From: Neoasaia chiangmaiensis | GTDB taxonomy: Bacteria; Pseudomonadota; Alphaproteobacteria; Acetobacterales; Acetobacteraceae | Assembly (NCBI RefSeq): GCF_002005465.1 | Contig: NZ_CP014691.1 | Span: 992,001-1,056,000 of the forward strand | DNA length: 64,000 nucleotides | Direction: 5' to 3' | Shown here: positions 32,534-41,112 of the stretch, one piece after another | How positions within the stretch are numbered: the first letter of the stretch is position 1 | How the letters are laid out: the number at the start of each line of letters is the position of its first letter | The notes under the pieces: model-generated | Databases searched by the model: none | Told to the model about the DNA's origin: nothing | What the model saw: only the letters and a program-made list of their open reading frames with translations | Position numbers and translations under genes: made by a program

Positions 32534-32570
32534 GAAACGATCCGCTCCAGAAGCTGGAGCGGATCGTTTC
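32534..32570 (-). repeat. 17-bp perfect palindrome between tal-pgi and gnd
   Basis: Arms of 17 bases (32534-32550 and 32554-32570) pair perfectly around the loop AAG, five bases after the tal-pgi stop. The core GATCCGCTCCAG/CTGGAGCGGATC looks like a REP-type palindromic element. There is no long T run after it, so it is not a classical terminator; an mRNA stabiliser or processing site is more likely. Confidence 0.75.
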
Positions 32571-32575
32571 GTGTC

Positions 32576-35443
32576 TCAGACAGCCTTTTCGATCGCTGCG
32601 GCAAGCGATTTCAAACCAGCTTCGAGCGGACCGCTGATATGCACGCGCAGTGCGCGACGTCCACGCTCGGACAGCACATCGAAGTCACCACGGGCCTGCG
32701 CGGCCTTGACCACGCCGAAGGTGAATTTCTCACCCGGCACCGCGACGTCGGCCGCGTCATCCGCCGTGATCTGCAGGAACACCCCGCTGGCAGGACCGCC
32801 CTTGTAAGCCTGACCCGTCGAATGGAGGAAACGCGGACCGAATTCGGCCGCCGTCGCCACCTTCAGCGCGTCGCGCAGACCAAGGCGCACCTTCTGAATC
32901 CAGTCCCGCGTCTGGGCATCGCGTTCGACATATGCCAGCACGCCCACATAATCGCCCGCTTTCACCCGGTTGAAATGCGCCTTCAGGATCGACGCCACAT
33001 CACCGGAACCCAGCGCCTTGGCATTGGCTTCATCCGCGTAGAACGCGAATACGCCGTCCTTGGCAAAAGGCGTTTCCGCCGGCAGGGAGCCCGTTTCATT
33101 GAAGGCTGTCGTCAGCTTCTTTGTCTCGACCTTGCTGAACTCAACATCCGGCTGGTCGAACGGATCGATGCCGAGGATCGAGCCCGCCACCGCTGTCGCG
33201 AATTCCCAATGGAAGAACGCCTGCGCCACCTGGATCTTGTCGAACAGGTCGATTGTCACGACCGGTTCGCCAGCCGCCTTCAACGCCGCGATCGCCTTTT
33301 CCTGATTCGGGCAGGGCTCGGCCTTCAGGCGCACATAGGCAAAGACCCGATCCTTGCCATAGACGCCCGGCGCACCCAGCGTCTCGTCATCGATCGGCAC
33401 AAGGCCCGTGCCACGCTTGCCGGTCGACTCAGCGATAAGCTGCTCAAGCCAGGCACCCAGATCATAAATCGCAGGCGAGGCGACGATCGTGACCTTGTCG
33501 CGACCGAATTTCGTTGCCGCAGTGCCAAGGATCGCACCAAGCTGAAGCGCGGTGTTCTCCTTGGGCGGAACGCTCGCTGCCGATTCCTTCACCGAGAACA
33601 ATGCGGAATTCAGGAATGCACGCACGTCCAGCCCGCTGGCCGCCGCCGGAACGAGACCGAAATTGGACAGCACGGAGAAACGACCACCGATGGCCTTCTC
33701 ACCATAGAAGATCTTCCAGAAACCGTCCTTCCTGGCGACGTCCTCCATGTGCGAGCCCGGATCGGTCACCGCCACGAAATGCTCGCCCGGCGCCTTGCCC
33801 AGCGCCTTCTCGGCCGCCGCGAAGAAATATGCCTTGAGGATGTTCGGCTCCAGCGTGCCACCCGACTTGGACGACACGATGAACAGCGTGTTCTTCAGAT
33901 CGACCGCTTTCTCATAGGTCGAAACCTGCTGCGGATCGGTGCTGTCCAGAACATGAAGCGTCGGGAAACCGGCGATCTTGCCGAACGTCTCCGCAATCAC
34001 TTCCGGACCGAGGCTCGAGCCACCCATGCCGAGCAGCAGGACATCCGAGAATCCCTTGGCCTTCACCTCTTTGGCGAACGCCTCGAGTTCATCGACATGC
34101 GCCAGACGTTCCTCGACGATGTCGAGCCACTTCAGCCATTTCGCCTCGTCACCACCTGTCCAGACAGACGGATCGCGTTCCCAGAGCTTCCGGAGCTTGC
34201 CAGCCTTGCGCCAGTCTTCGAGGGCCGCTTCAACGGCCCCTTGGAGCTCCCCCGGCAGGTGAGTCTCCTGCTCGATCAGCTTGTTGCCCAGGATCGCCTG
34301 CTGCTTCTTCGCAACCGCGCCAAGCAGTTGATCGAACGCATCGCTGAACGAGGCGCAGCCATCCTTCACCAGCGCGGTGGTCACGCCGTCAAGATCGAGA
34401 CCAAGACGCTTCGTCTCCGCCATCACCTTCCTGGCGCCGTCGACATCCTCTTCAAGGCTGTCACGCAGCTTGCCATGGTCGCGGAACGCATCGAACGTCG
34501 CCGGCGGAATGGTGTTGACCGTTTCCGGCCCGATCAGTTCATCGACATACAGGACATCGGAATAGGCCTTGTCCTTGGTGCCGGTCGAAGCCCAGAGCAG
34601 ACGCTGCGGGTTGGCACCCGCCGCCGCCAGCTTCTGCCAGCGCGCGCTCTTCTTGACCTCGAGATAATGCTGATAGGCGACCTTGGCATTCGCGATGGCA
34701 ACCTTGCCGCGCAGCGCCTTGAGCGCCTCCGCATCCTTGTCACCCGCTGCAATGCGCTTGTCGATCGCACCATCGATCTTGCCGTCGATACGGCTGACAA
34801 AGAACGATGCGACACTGGCGATCTTGGAAATGTCCTCGCCCTTGGCATGGCGCGCTTCCAGGCCGGAAATATAGGCCTCCAGCACATCCTTGTAGGCATC
34901 AAGCGAGAACAGCAGCGTAACGTTGACGCTGATGCCTTCCGACGTCACCTGCTGGAAAGCGGGAACGCCTTCCTTGGTGCCCGGAATCTTGATCATGAGG
35001 TTTTCACGATCGACGGCCTTCCACAGACGGCGCGCCTCCTCGGCGGTTCCTTCCGTATCGAACGCCAGATAAGGCGAGACTTCCAGGCTCACATAACCGT
35101 CCAGGCCCTTCGTCTCGACGAAGACCGGATGCATGATCTTGGCGGTTTCCTGGATGTCCGTGATGGCCAGCTTCTCGTAAAGCTCACCGGCGGACAACGT
35201 CTCCTTCGACAGCAGCTCCTTGATCTGCGCGTCGTAGTCCGTGCCGTAACCCATGGCCTTTTCGAAAATGGCCGGGTTCGACGTCACACCCTTCAGACCA
35301 TCCTCATCGACCAGCTTCTTCAGGCTGCCATCGGCCGTGAATGAACGCTGGATGAAATCCAGCCACGGCGACTGGCCATGTTTTCCCAAATCGCGCAGGA
35401 CATTGGCGACTTTGCCGACATTCGGCTTCTGCTCGACGTCCAT
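32576..35443 (-). CDS. tal-pgi: bifunctional transaldolase / glucose-6-phosphate isomerase fusion
   Basis: 955 aa. Residues 1 to about 375 are transaldolase: GVTSNPAIFEKA, and Schiff-base Lys152 in LMIKIPGTKEG. Residues about 400-955 are phosphoglucose isomerase: GMGGSSLGPEV (471-481), the sugar-phosphate site SKSGGT (525-530), and the later VYGKDRVFAYVRL and FHWEFATAVAG. The fusion is known from acetic acid bacteria and joins regeneration of fructose 6-phosphate with its return to glucose 6-phosphate, favouring a cyclic pathway. GGGGAG lies 8-10 bases before the ATG at 35443. It is in the same run as tkt and gnd. Confidence 0.96.
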   Translation of the reverse strand: MDVEQKPNVGKVANVLRDLGKHGQSPWLDFIQRSFTADGSLKKLVDEDGLKGVTSNPAIFEKAMGYGTDYDAQIKELLSKETLSAGELYEKLAITDIQETAKIMHPVFVETKGLDGYVSLEVSPYLAFDTEGTAEEARRLWKAVDRENLMIKIPGTKEGVPAFQQVTSEGISVNVTLLFSLDAYKDVLEAYISGLEARHAKGEDISKIASVASFFVSRIDGKIDGAIDKRIAAGDKDAEALKALRGKVAIANAKVAYQHYLEVKKSARWQKLAAAGANPQRLLWASTGTKDKAYSDVLYVDELIGPETVNTIPPATFDAFRDHGKLRDSLEEDVDGARKVMAETKRLGLDLDGVTTALVKDGCASFSDAFDQLLGAVAKKQQAILGNKLIEQETHLPGELQGAVEAALEDWRKAGKLRKLWERDPSVWTGGDEAKWLKWLDIVEERLAHVDELEAFAKEVKAKGFSDVLLLGMGGSSLGPEVIAETFGKIAGFPTLHVLDSTDPQQVSTYEKAVDLKNTLFIVSSKSGGTLEPNILKAYFFAAAEKALGKAPGEHFVAVTDPGSHMEDVARKDGFWKIFYGEKAIGGRFSVLSNFGLVPAAASGLDVRAFLNSALFSVKESAASVPPKENTALQLGAILGTAATKFGRDKVTIVASPAIYDLGAWLEQLIAESTGKRGTGLVPIDDETLGAPGVYGKDRVFAYVRLKAEPCPNQEKAIAALKAAGEPVVTIDLFDKIQVAQAFFHWEFATAVAGSILGIDPFDQPDVEFSKVETKKLTTAFNETGSLPAETPFAKDGVFAFYADEANAKALGSGDVASILKAHFNRVKAGDYVGVLAYVERDAQTRDWIQKVRLGLRDALKVATAAEFGPRFLHSTGQAYKGGPASGVFLQITADDAADVAVPGEKFTFGVVKAAQARGDFDVLSERGRRALRVHISGPLEAGLKSLAAAIEKAV

Positions 35444-35468
35444 TGAAAATCTCCCCGTTTTGCATGGC

Positions 35469-35581
35469 GTCCGCCCGTGCGGACAGACCCAGCGGCGTGC
35501 AACGCACTTCCCGCGTTGCCAAAAATTCCAGGCTTCGGACCCTCTCCGAAGCAAACCGGGCATCGCCAGTGGCGATGCCCG
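35469..35581 (-). repeat. three tandem hairpins between tkt and tal-pgi
   Basis: Stems at 35557-35581 (11 bp, CGGGCATCGCC with loop AGT), 35532-35552 (8 bp, GCTTCGGA with loop CCCTC) and 35469-35484 (6 bp, GTCCGC with loop CCGT) occupy most of the 144-base gap. None has a clean T run in the direction of transcription. They could end, slow or protect the tkt mRNA. Confidence 0.7.
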
Positions 35582-35587
35582 TTTCTT

Positions 35588-37708
35588 TCACTTGCGCGCG
35601 GCCTGTGCCTTCGCAGCCTCGTAGACCTTCTCCGGCGTGAAACCGAATTTCGTCAGAAGATCCTTGAGCGGCGCTGACGCGCCGAACGTGTTCATCGCGA
35701 TGATCGAACCGCCAAGACCGGTGTAACGGTCCCAACCGAACGCCGCGGCCTGCTCGACCGCCACGCGGCCCTTCACTTCCGGCGGCAGGACGCTGTCCTT
35801 GTAAGCCTGATCCTGTTCCTCGAAGAGATCGAAGGACGGGAACGACACCACGCGCGCCTTGACGCCTTCCGCCGTCAACTTCTCGTAGGCATCGACCACG
35901 AGGCTGACTTCAGAGCCCGACGCCATGAGAATGACGTCCGGCGTTCCCTCGCAGCTTGCCAGCACATACGCGCCCTTCGCCAGGCCGGAAGCGGGCGCAT
36001 ACTTCGTGCGATCCAGCGTCGGCAGGTTCTGGCGGCTCAGGATCAGCACGGCCGGCTTCTCGGTCAGCGGAATGATCGTACGCCACGCTTCCGAAACCTC
36101 GTTCGCATCGCCCGGGCGGATCGTCATGATGCCCGGCGTCGCACGAAGCTGAGCCAGCTGCTCGATCGGCTGATGCGTCGGTCCGTCTTCACCCACGCCA
36201 ATGGAGTCATGCGTGAAGATATAGATGACCGGCACTTCCATGATGGCCGACAGACGGATCGGCGCCTTCATGTAGTCGGAGAAGATCAGGAAGCCGGAAC
36301 CGTAGGCACGAACACCCGAAAGCGCGATACCGTTACAGATCGACCCCATGGCATGCTCGCGCACACCGAAATGCAGGTTACGACCGGCATAGGAACCGTT
36401 CCACTGCGGCGGCTGGAACGAACCCGCACCCTCGAAGGTCAGGTTGGTCTTCGTCGACGGCGAAAGATCGGCCGAGCCACCGATCATCCACGGCAGGTTC
36501 TTCGCAACCGCATTGATGACCCTGCCCGAGCTGGCGCGCGACGCCACACCCTTGGGGTCGGCATCCCATGTCGGAATATCCTTGTCCCATCCGGCCGGCA
36601 GACGATGCTCGAAGATATCCGTCAGCTGCGATGCTTCCGCCGGATATTCCTTGGCGTAAGCCTCAAACTTCTTCTTCCATGCAGCGCTCGCCGCAGCACC
36701 GCGCTTGCCAAGACCTTCCTGGAAATGTTCCTTCACGCCTTCCGGCACATAGAACGGCTCGGCGGACGGCCAATGATAGGCCTTCTTCGCACCCTCGATC
36801 TCGGCTTCGCCCAGCGGCTCACCATGGGCGGAAGCGGTGCCGGCCTTCTTCGGCGCGCCATACCCGATCACCGTATGCATGACGATCATGCTCGGCTTGT
36901 CCTTGACGGCCCGGGCCGCGTCCAGCGCCTTGCGAACCGCCGCGACGTCATTGACGTCATTGATCGTCTGGACGTGCCAGTTATAGCCTTCGAAACGCTT
37001 GGCCACGTTTTCCGTGAAAGCCAGATCCGTCGAGCCCTCGATCGAAATCTGGTTGCTGTCATACAGCCAGATCAGATTACCCAGGCCCAGATGCCCCGCC
37101 GTGGAAGCAGCTTCCGAGGCCACGCCTTCCATCATGTCGCCGTCGCCACAGAACACATAAGTGTAGTAGTCGAACAGGTCATAACCCGGCTTGTTATAGC
37201 GCGCGGCCAGCCACTTCTCGGCGATCGCCATGCCGACGGAGTTGCCGCAGCCCTGGCCCAGCGGCCCGGTCGTCGTCTCGACGCCAGCCGTGAAACGGTA
37301 TTCCGGATGACCGGGCGTCTTGGAATTTAGCTGGCGGAACTGCTTCAGATCATCGATCGTCAGCGAAGGGCGATCAACGACCTTGTCGTGCTCGATATCC
37401 TTCACGCCGGTAAGGTACAGCGTCGAATACAGCAGCATCGAGGCATGCCCGACCGAGAGCACGAACCGGTCGCGGCCCGGCCAGAGCGGGTTTGCCGGAT
37501 CGTAGTTCAGCTCGTGCTGCCACAGCGCATACATTGCCGGCGCCAACGCCATGGCAGTGCCGGGATGGCCCGAATTGGCCTTCTCCACGCCGTCCATCGA
37601 CAACGTGCGAATGGTATTGATGCTAAGCTGACTGATGTCCGACACACCCGCGCCAATCGCGCCGCCGGCGTCCGCCCCGTAGGCGGCATTGTTGCTGTTG
37701 GAACGCAT
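35588..37708 (-). CDS. tkt: transketolase
   Basis: 706 aa. It transfers two-carbon ketol units between sugar phosphates using thiamine diphosphate. N-terminal: ANSGHPGTAMALAP and the ThDP-binding GDGDMMEG with the downstream Asn. Middle: FGVREHAMGSICNGIAL and THDSIGVGEDGPTHQPIEQL (in part). I chose the ATG at 37708 because GGAGGG lies 10 bases upstream; the frame is open 42 codons further. It is about 30 residues longer at the N-terminus than usual, with a Ser/Asn/Gly-rich lead. First gene of the pentose phosphate run. Confidence 0.96.
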   Translation of the reverse strand: MRSNSNNAAYGADAGGAIGAGVSDISQLSINTIRTLSMDGVEKANSGHPGTAMALAPAMYALWQHELNYDPANPLWPGRDRFVLSVGHASMLLYSTLYLTGVKDIEHDKVVDRPSLTIDDLKQFRQLNSKTPGHPEYRFTAGVETTTGPLGQGCGNSVGMAIAEKWLAARYNKPGYDLFDYYTYVFCGDGDMMEGVASEAASTAGHLGLGNLIWLYDSNQISIEGSTDLAFTENVAKRFEGYNWHVQTINDVNDVAAVRKALDAARAVKDKPSMIVMHTVIGYGAPKKAGTASAHGEPLGEAEIEGAKKAYHWPSAEPFYVPEGVKEHFQEGLGKRGAAASAAWKKKFEAYAKEYPAEASQLTDIFEHRLPAGWDKDIPTWDADPKGVASRASSGRVINAVAKNLPWMIGGSADLSPSTKTNLTFEGAGSFQPPQWNGSYAGRNLHFGVREHAMGSICNGIALSGVRAYGSGFLIFSDYMKAPIRLSAIMEVPVIYIFTHDSIGVGEDGPTHQPIEQLAQLRATPGIMTIRPGDANEVSEAWRTIIPLTEKPAVLILSRQNLPTLDRTKYAPASGLAKGAYVLASCEGTPDVILMASGSEVSLVVDAYEKLTAEGVKARVVSFPSFDLFEEQDQAYKDSVLPPEVKGRVAVEQAAAFGWDRYTGLGGSIIAMNTFGASAPLKDLLTKFGFTPEKVYEAAKAQAARK

Positions 37709-38057
37709 CAAGATTCGACCCTCCGAATTAACTGCCATGTCTTGCAAGACGTTTGCGAATTCCCGGCTCGCTACCGTTGCGGCAGGGGTCACGCTGCACG
37801 GCACCGACAGGCACCTGGCGCGGTACTTTCTCATCGAAAGTCCGGTCGCGCTCGCGGCACCCGTTTGGGATCGCGCACACTCTCACGTGCACCCGACCCC
37901 GACAAGAGCCCGCCACATGGCAGTTTTGCTACACATTGCGGCCTTATAAAGCGCCCATTGCTCACATTGTGCCAGAGTGCATCTATTCACGACTGCTCGA
38001 CTGGAACGATCCCCAATCAGTCGGGTTCCACCGCGCTTTTCGGAGAAACCACGACAC
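37709..38057. other. 349-base intergenic region between tkt and a divergent hydrolase gene
   Basis: No gene is supported here, though a GTG-started frame from 37977 could add 27 residues to the hydrolase. It must hold the tkt operon promoter, but I cannot place -35/-10 boxes convincingly. A 12-base perfect palindrome GTCTTGCAAGAC (37739-37750) lies 31 bases before the tkt ATG and might be an operator; palindromes this short also occur by chance. TATAAA at 37945-37950 is a possible -10 for the hydrolase. Confidence 0.5.
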
Positions 38058-39095
38058 GTGTCCCATCCACTTTCAGATCATTTCGACGGCCACCGTTTCC
38101 ATAATCCGACGAACCTCCCGTTTCCTGACGCGCCACCCCCGACATCGACGCCCAACCGTCGCGGCAGCATTCTCCGATGGCAGTTCGGCCTTCGTCCGAA
38201 GTGGCCGGTCGATCGCCCCACATCCACCTATCCCGACGCTCCCCCGCCGGAACCCGGCGAACTCGTGGCCACGTTCGTCAACCACAGCACCTTCCTGCTG
38301 AGCTTCGGACGCCATGGGAAAGCGCCGTTGACGGTTCTGACGGATCCCATCTTCTCCGAACGCTGCTCGCCCTTCCGCCACCTCGGCCCCAGACGGGTCC
38401 AGCCCCCCGGCCTGTCTCTCGACGCGCTGCCACGAATCGATGTCGTGGCCGTTTCGCATTGCCATTACGACCACATGGACCTGCCGACGCTGCGCTTCCT
38501 CGCCGAACGCGATGACCCGGCCTGCATCACGCCACTCGGCAACCGGCGTCACCTTCGAAAGGCGGGGCTGACCCAGATCGTCGAGCAGGATTGGTGGGAA
38601 CACGCGCAACTCGGCGACCTAGGGATCACCCTCACCCCCGCACGGCACGCTACTGCCCGCACACCGTTCGACGCCAACGAGGCATTATGGGCGGGTTTCC
38701 TGTTCACCCTCGCCGGGAACGAGGTGCCCAGCGTGTTCTTTGTGGGCGACAGCGGCCACGGGCGGCACTGGGCCATGATTCGTGAACGCCTCGGCGCACC
38801 AGATCTCGCATTGCTCCCGATCGGTGCCTATGAACCGCGCGACCTCATGCGACGCGTCCATGTCAATCCGGAAGAAGCCTTCGAAGCCTTCCGGAATCTC
38901 GGCGCAAAGCGCGGCCTCGGCATGCATTTCGGCACATTCCAGCTTACCGACGAAGGCATCGACGAACCGCCCGCCCGCTTGCGCCTCGCAACACGCGCCG
39001 CGGGACTGCCGGACGATACCTTCGACACACTCGGCAACGGCGAATCGCGCCTCTTCTCGCGCAACGCCGTATCGCAACCCGACACACCAAGCTAA
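38058..39095 (+). CDS. metallo-beta-lactamase-fold hydrolase (UlaG/NAPE-PLD-like)
   Basis: 345 aa. The metal site reads VAVSHCHYDHMDLPTL, followed by the conserved ARHATART, FFVGDSGHG with the bridging Asp, and LPIGAYEPR plus MHFGTFQLTDE. This layout matches bacterial relatives of N-acylphosphatidylethanolamine phospholipase D and UlaG lactonase. No signal peptide is evident. Start chosen as the GTG at 38058 close to the family start (DHFDGHRFHNP); GTG at 37977 is the alternative. Substrate unknown. Confidence 0.8.
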   Translation: MSHPLSDHFDGHRFHNPTNLPFPDAPPPTSTPNRRGSILRWQFGLRPKWPVDRPTSTYPDAPPPEPGELVATFVNHSTFLLSFGRHGKAPLTVLTDPIFSERCSPFRHLGPRRVQPPGLSLDALPRIDVVAVSHCHYDHMDLPTLRFLAERDDPACITPLGNRRHLRKAGLTQIVEQDWWEHAQLGDLGITLTPARHATARTPFDANEALWAGFLFTLAGNEVPSVFFVGDSGHGRHWAMIRERLGAPDLALLPIGAYEPRDLMRRVHVNPEEAFEAFRNLGAKRGLGMHFGTFQLTDEGIDEPPARLRLATRAAGLPDDTFDTLGNGESRLFSRNAVSQPDTPS

Positions 39096-39136
39096 AATCA
39101 TCACCTGAACCACTATCGTCAGCCGAAAGACGCGCC

Positions 39137-39649
39137 ATGAACGACCATCCGCCCGCCGGCAGATTTACGCCCGAACAGATCACGGCACTCTTCATCGACG
39201 CCGCGCGCCAAGGCGATATCGACCTCCTGACCCAGTTCCTCGACGCCGGCATGACGATCGATACGCAGGACAGCCGCGGCTACACGCCGCTGATCGTCGC
39301 CGCGTATAACGGCCAGCTCGAGGCGACCCGCCTCCTGCTCGAGCGCGGTGCCGATCCCAACATCGGCGATCTCAAGGGCGCGACCGCGCTTTCCGGCGTT
39401 GCCTTCAAGGGCAACGAGGATCTCGCGCGCCTGCTGATCGGCCATGGCGCCGATGTCGACCGCCACAATCTCGTCGGTCGCACCCCGCTGATGTTCGCCG
39501 TCATGTTCGGTCGTGACAACATGGCGAAACTGCTTGCCGCAGCCGGCGCCGATCCGGATGCCGTTGATTCGGAAGGCGTGTCCGCACGCGACGTGGCAGA
39601 AGGACAGGGACGCGGCGATCTCTTCACGACACAGCAGGCCGCCTCGTGA
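39137..39649 (+). CDS. ankyrin-repeat protein
   Basis: 170 aa. About four ankyrin repeats can be counted from residue 16 on: DLLTQFLDAGMTIDTQDSRG, YTPLIVAAYNGQLEATRLLL, GATALSGVAFKGNEDLARLL, and RTPLMFAVMFGRDNMAKLL. No signal peptide or enzyme domain is present, so it is likely a cytoplasmic protein-binding scaffold. Its stop overlaps the GTG start of hisC, so the two should be cotranslated. A partner is not evident. Confidence 0.9.
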   Translation: MNDHPPAGRFTPEQITALFIDAARQGDIDLLTQFLDAGMTIDTQDSRGYTPLIVAAYNGQLEATRLLLERGADPNIGDLKGATALSGVAFKGNEDLARLLIGHGADVDRHNLVGRTPLMFAVMFGRDNMAKLLAAAGADPDAVDSEGVSARDVAEGQGRGDLFTTQQAAS

Positions 39650-40707
39650 GCCGTCTCTGGAACCGGCGGGTCGCATCGCTCGATCCTTACGTGCCGGGCG
39701 AACAGCCCGCCGCCCTCGATCTTCTCAAGCTCAACACCAACGAGTTGCCCTACGGTCCCAGCCCGAAGGCCCTGGCAGCCATTCGGGCCGCCTGCGACGA
39801 CACGCTCCGCCTTTATCCAGACCCCACATCCATGGCGCTGCGACAGGCGATTGCGGCCCGTTTCGACACGACAGCCGATCGTGTTTTCGTCGGCAACGGG
39901 TCCGATGAAGTGCTGGCCCACGCCTTCCGCGGACTGGTTCGTGACGATGCGCCCCTGCTCTTCGCGGATGTCAGCTACGGCTTTTATCCCGTCTATTGCG
40001 GCCTGTTCGATCAACCCTATCGGGAAATCCCCCTACGGTCGGATTTCTCGATCGATGTGGATGATTATACGGGCACCTGCGGCGGCATCGCCATCGCCAA
40101 TCCCAACGCCAATACGGGCATCGCCCTGCCGGCCGAGGACATCGAGCGACTCGCGGTTGCCCAGCCGGACAGCACGATCATCGTCGATGAGGCCTATGTC
40201 GATTTCGGCGCGCAATCCGCCGTCTCGCTCACGCACCGTCACGACAATATCCTCGTCGTTCAGACGGTATCGAAATCCCGCGCCCTGGCCGGGCTGCGCG
40301 TCGGCTATGCCATCGGCCATCCCGACCTGATCGAAGGCCTGACGCGCGTCAAGGACAGCTTCAATTCCTATCCTCTCGATCGCCTCGCCCAGATTGGCGC
40401 CGCCGCGGCCCTTGAAGACACGACATGGCTGAACGAGGCCACGGGACGCGTCATCGAAACGCGCGCCCAGCTTGCGGCGTCGCTGAACGATCGCGGGTTT
40501 CATGTTCTGCCATCATGTGCGAACTTCATTCTCGTGCAACATCCGACGCATCGCGCGACGGATATCCAGCAACACCTCCGCGACCGGCATATCATCGTCC
40601 GGCGGCTGAGCCACCCGCGCATCCAGAACTGGCTGCGCATCTCCATCGGTACGAATCAGGACAGCGGCCGCCTTCTGTCGGCACTGGATGATTTCCGCAC
40701 CTTCTGA
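39646..40707 (+). CDS. hisC: histidinol-phosphate aminotransferase
   Basis: 353 aa, PLP fold type I. It converts imidazole acetol phosphate to histidinol phosphate in histidine synthesis. Seen are LKLNTNELPYGPSPKAL, GNGSDEVLAHAFRGL, IANPNANTG, VDEAYVDFG, and the PLP Lys in TVSKSRALAGLRVGY. The GTG start overlaps the ankyrin gene stop. Related phenylalanine/aspartate aminotransferases look similar, but the length and motifs favour HisC. No other histidine gene is nearby. Confidence 0.88.
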   Translation: MSRLWNRRVASLDPYVPGEQPAALDLLKLNTNELPYGPSPKALAAIRAACDDTLRLYPDPTSMALRQAIAARFDTTADRVFVGNGSDEVLAHAFRGLVRDDAPLLFADVSYGFYPVYCGLFDQPYREIPLRSDFSIDVDDYTGTCGGIAIANPNANTGIALPAEDIERLAVAQPDSTIIVDEAYVDFGAQSAVSLTHRHDNILVVQTVSKSRALAGLRVGYAIGHPDLIEGLTRVKDSFNSYPLDRLAQIGAAAALEDTTWLNEATGRVIETRAQLAASLNDRGFHVLPSCANFILVQHPTHRATDIQQHLRDRHIIVRRLSHPRIQNWLRISIGTNQDSGRLLSALDDFRTF

Positions 40708-40830
40708 ACCGATCGGCGTTAACCGATTGGCAATTAACGACAGGGTAGGAAACTACACTTCGAACCCCATCTTCTCATGGGTGGCGAAGACACGTGTTCC
40801 CGCCTCTTTTTATTTCGACGGACCAAGACC

Positions 40831-41112
40831 ATGCGTGCATACAACGGACAGCTTTCGGACAATCAGCCCATCCGGCGCAATACAACGGAAAAGCAGAAAC
40901 AACTCCGCGAACTCAAGGAAACTCTGGCGTCCATGAAGCCGCAGACCTCGCCGGCCCTTCGCCAGAGCGTCCAGCGTCGCATCCGTGAACTCGAGACCGA
41001 ACTGCGCACCGCCGAACGGCAAAGTGCGGCACGCGCCGCTGAACGTCAGAACATGCCCTCCCGCGCCGGCGATTCGAGCGCGCCGCGTCGCCCGCGCCGT
41101 CCACAGTCATGA
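40831..41112 (+). CDS. small coiled-coil hypothetical protein
   Basis: 93 aa, highly charged. Residues 17-70 (KQKQLRELKETLASMK ... RRIRELETELRTAERQSAAR) have heptad-like Leu spacing and form one or two coiled coils; the tail is Arg/Pro-rich. No domain is recognised and there is no signal peptide. The ATG at 40831 has a weak GGACC upstream. Its stop overlaps the start of the next gene (ATGA), so both are probably one operon. Confidence 0.6.
   Translation: MRAYNGQLSDNQPIRRNTTEKQKQLRELKETLASMKPQTSPALRQSVQRRIRELETELRTAERQSAARAAERQNMPSRAGDSSAPRRPRRPQS

Noticed and set aside
32639-35344. 901-codon open frame on the plus strand, antisense to tal-pgi
   Set aside because: It mirrors the codon pattern of the real gene, its translation is rich in Arg/His/Gln with no recognisable domain, and the minus-strand frame has clear catalytic motifs. 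The same holds for the long plus-strand frames opposite guaB, uvrC, ftsH, zwf and the antiporter.
37739-37750. Palindrome GTCTTGCAAGAC upstream of tkt as an operator
   Set aside because: A 12-base palindrome is expected more than ten times by chance in 64 kb and no promoter could be placed around it; noted only in the intergenic entry.
40719-40737. Two TTAA motifs before the small coiled-coil gene
   Set aside because: The spacer is 11 bases, not 7, so it does not fit the CtrA consensus.
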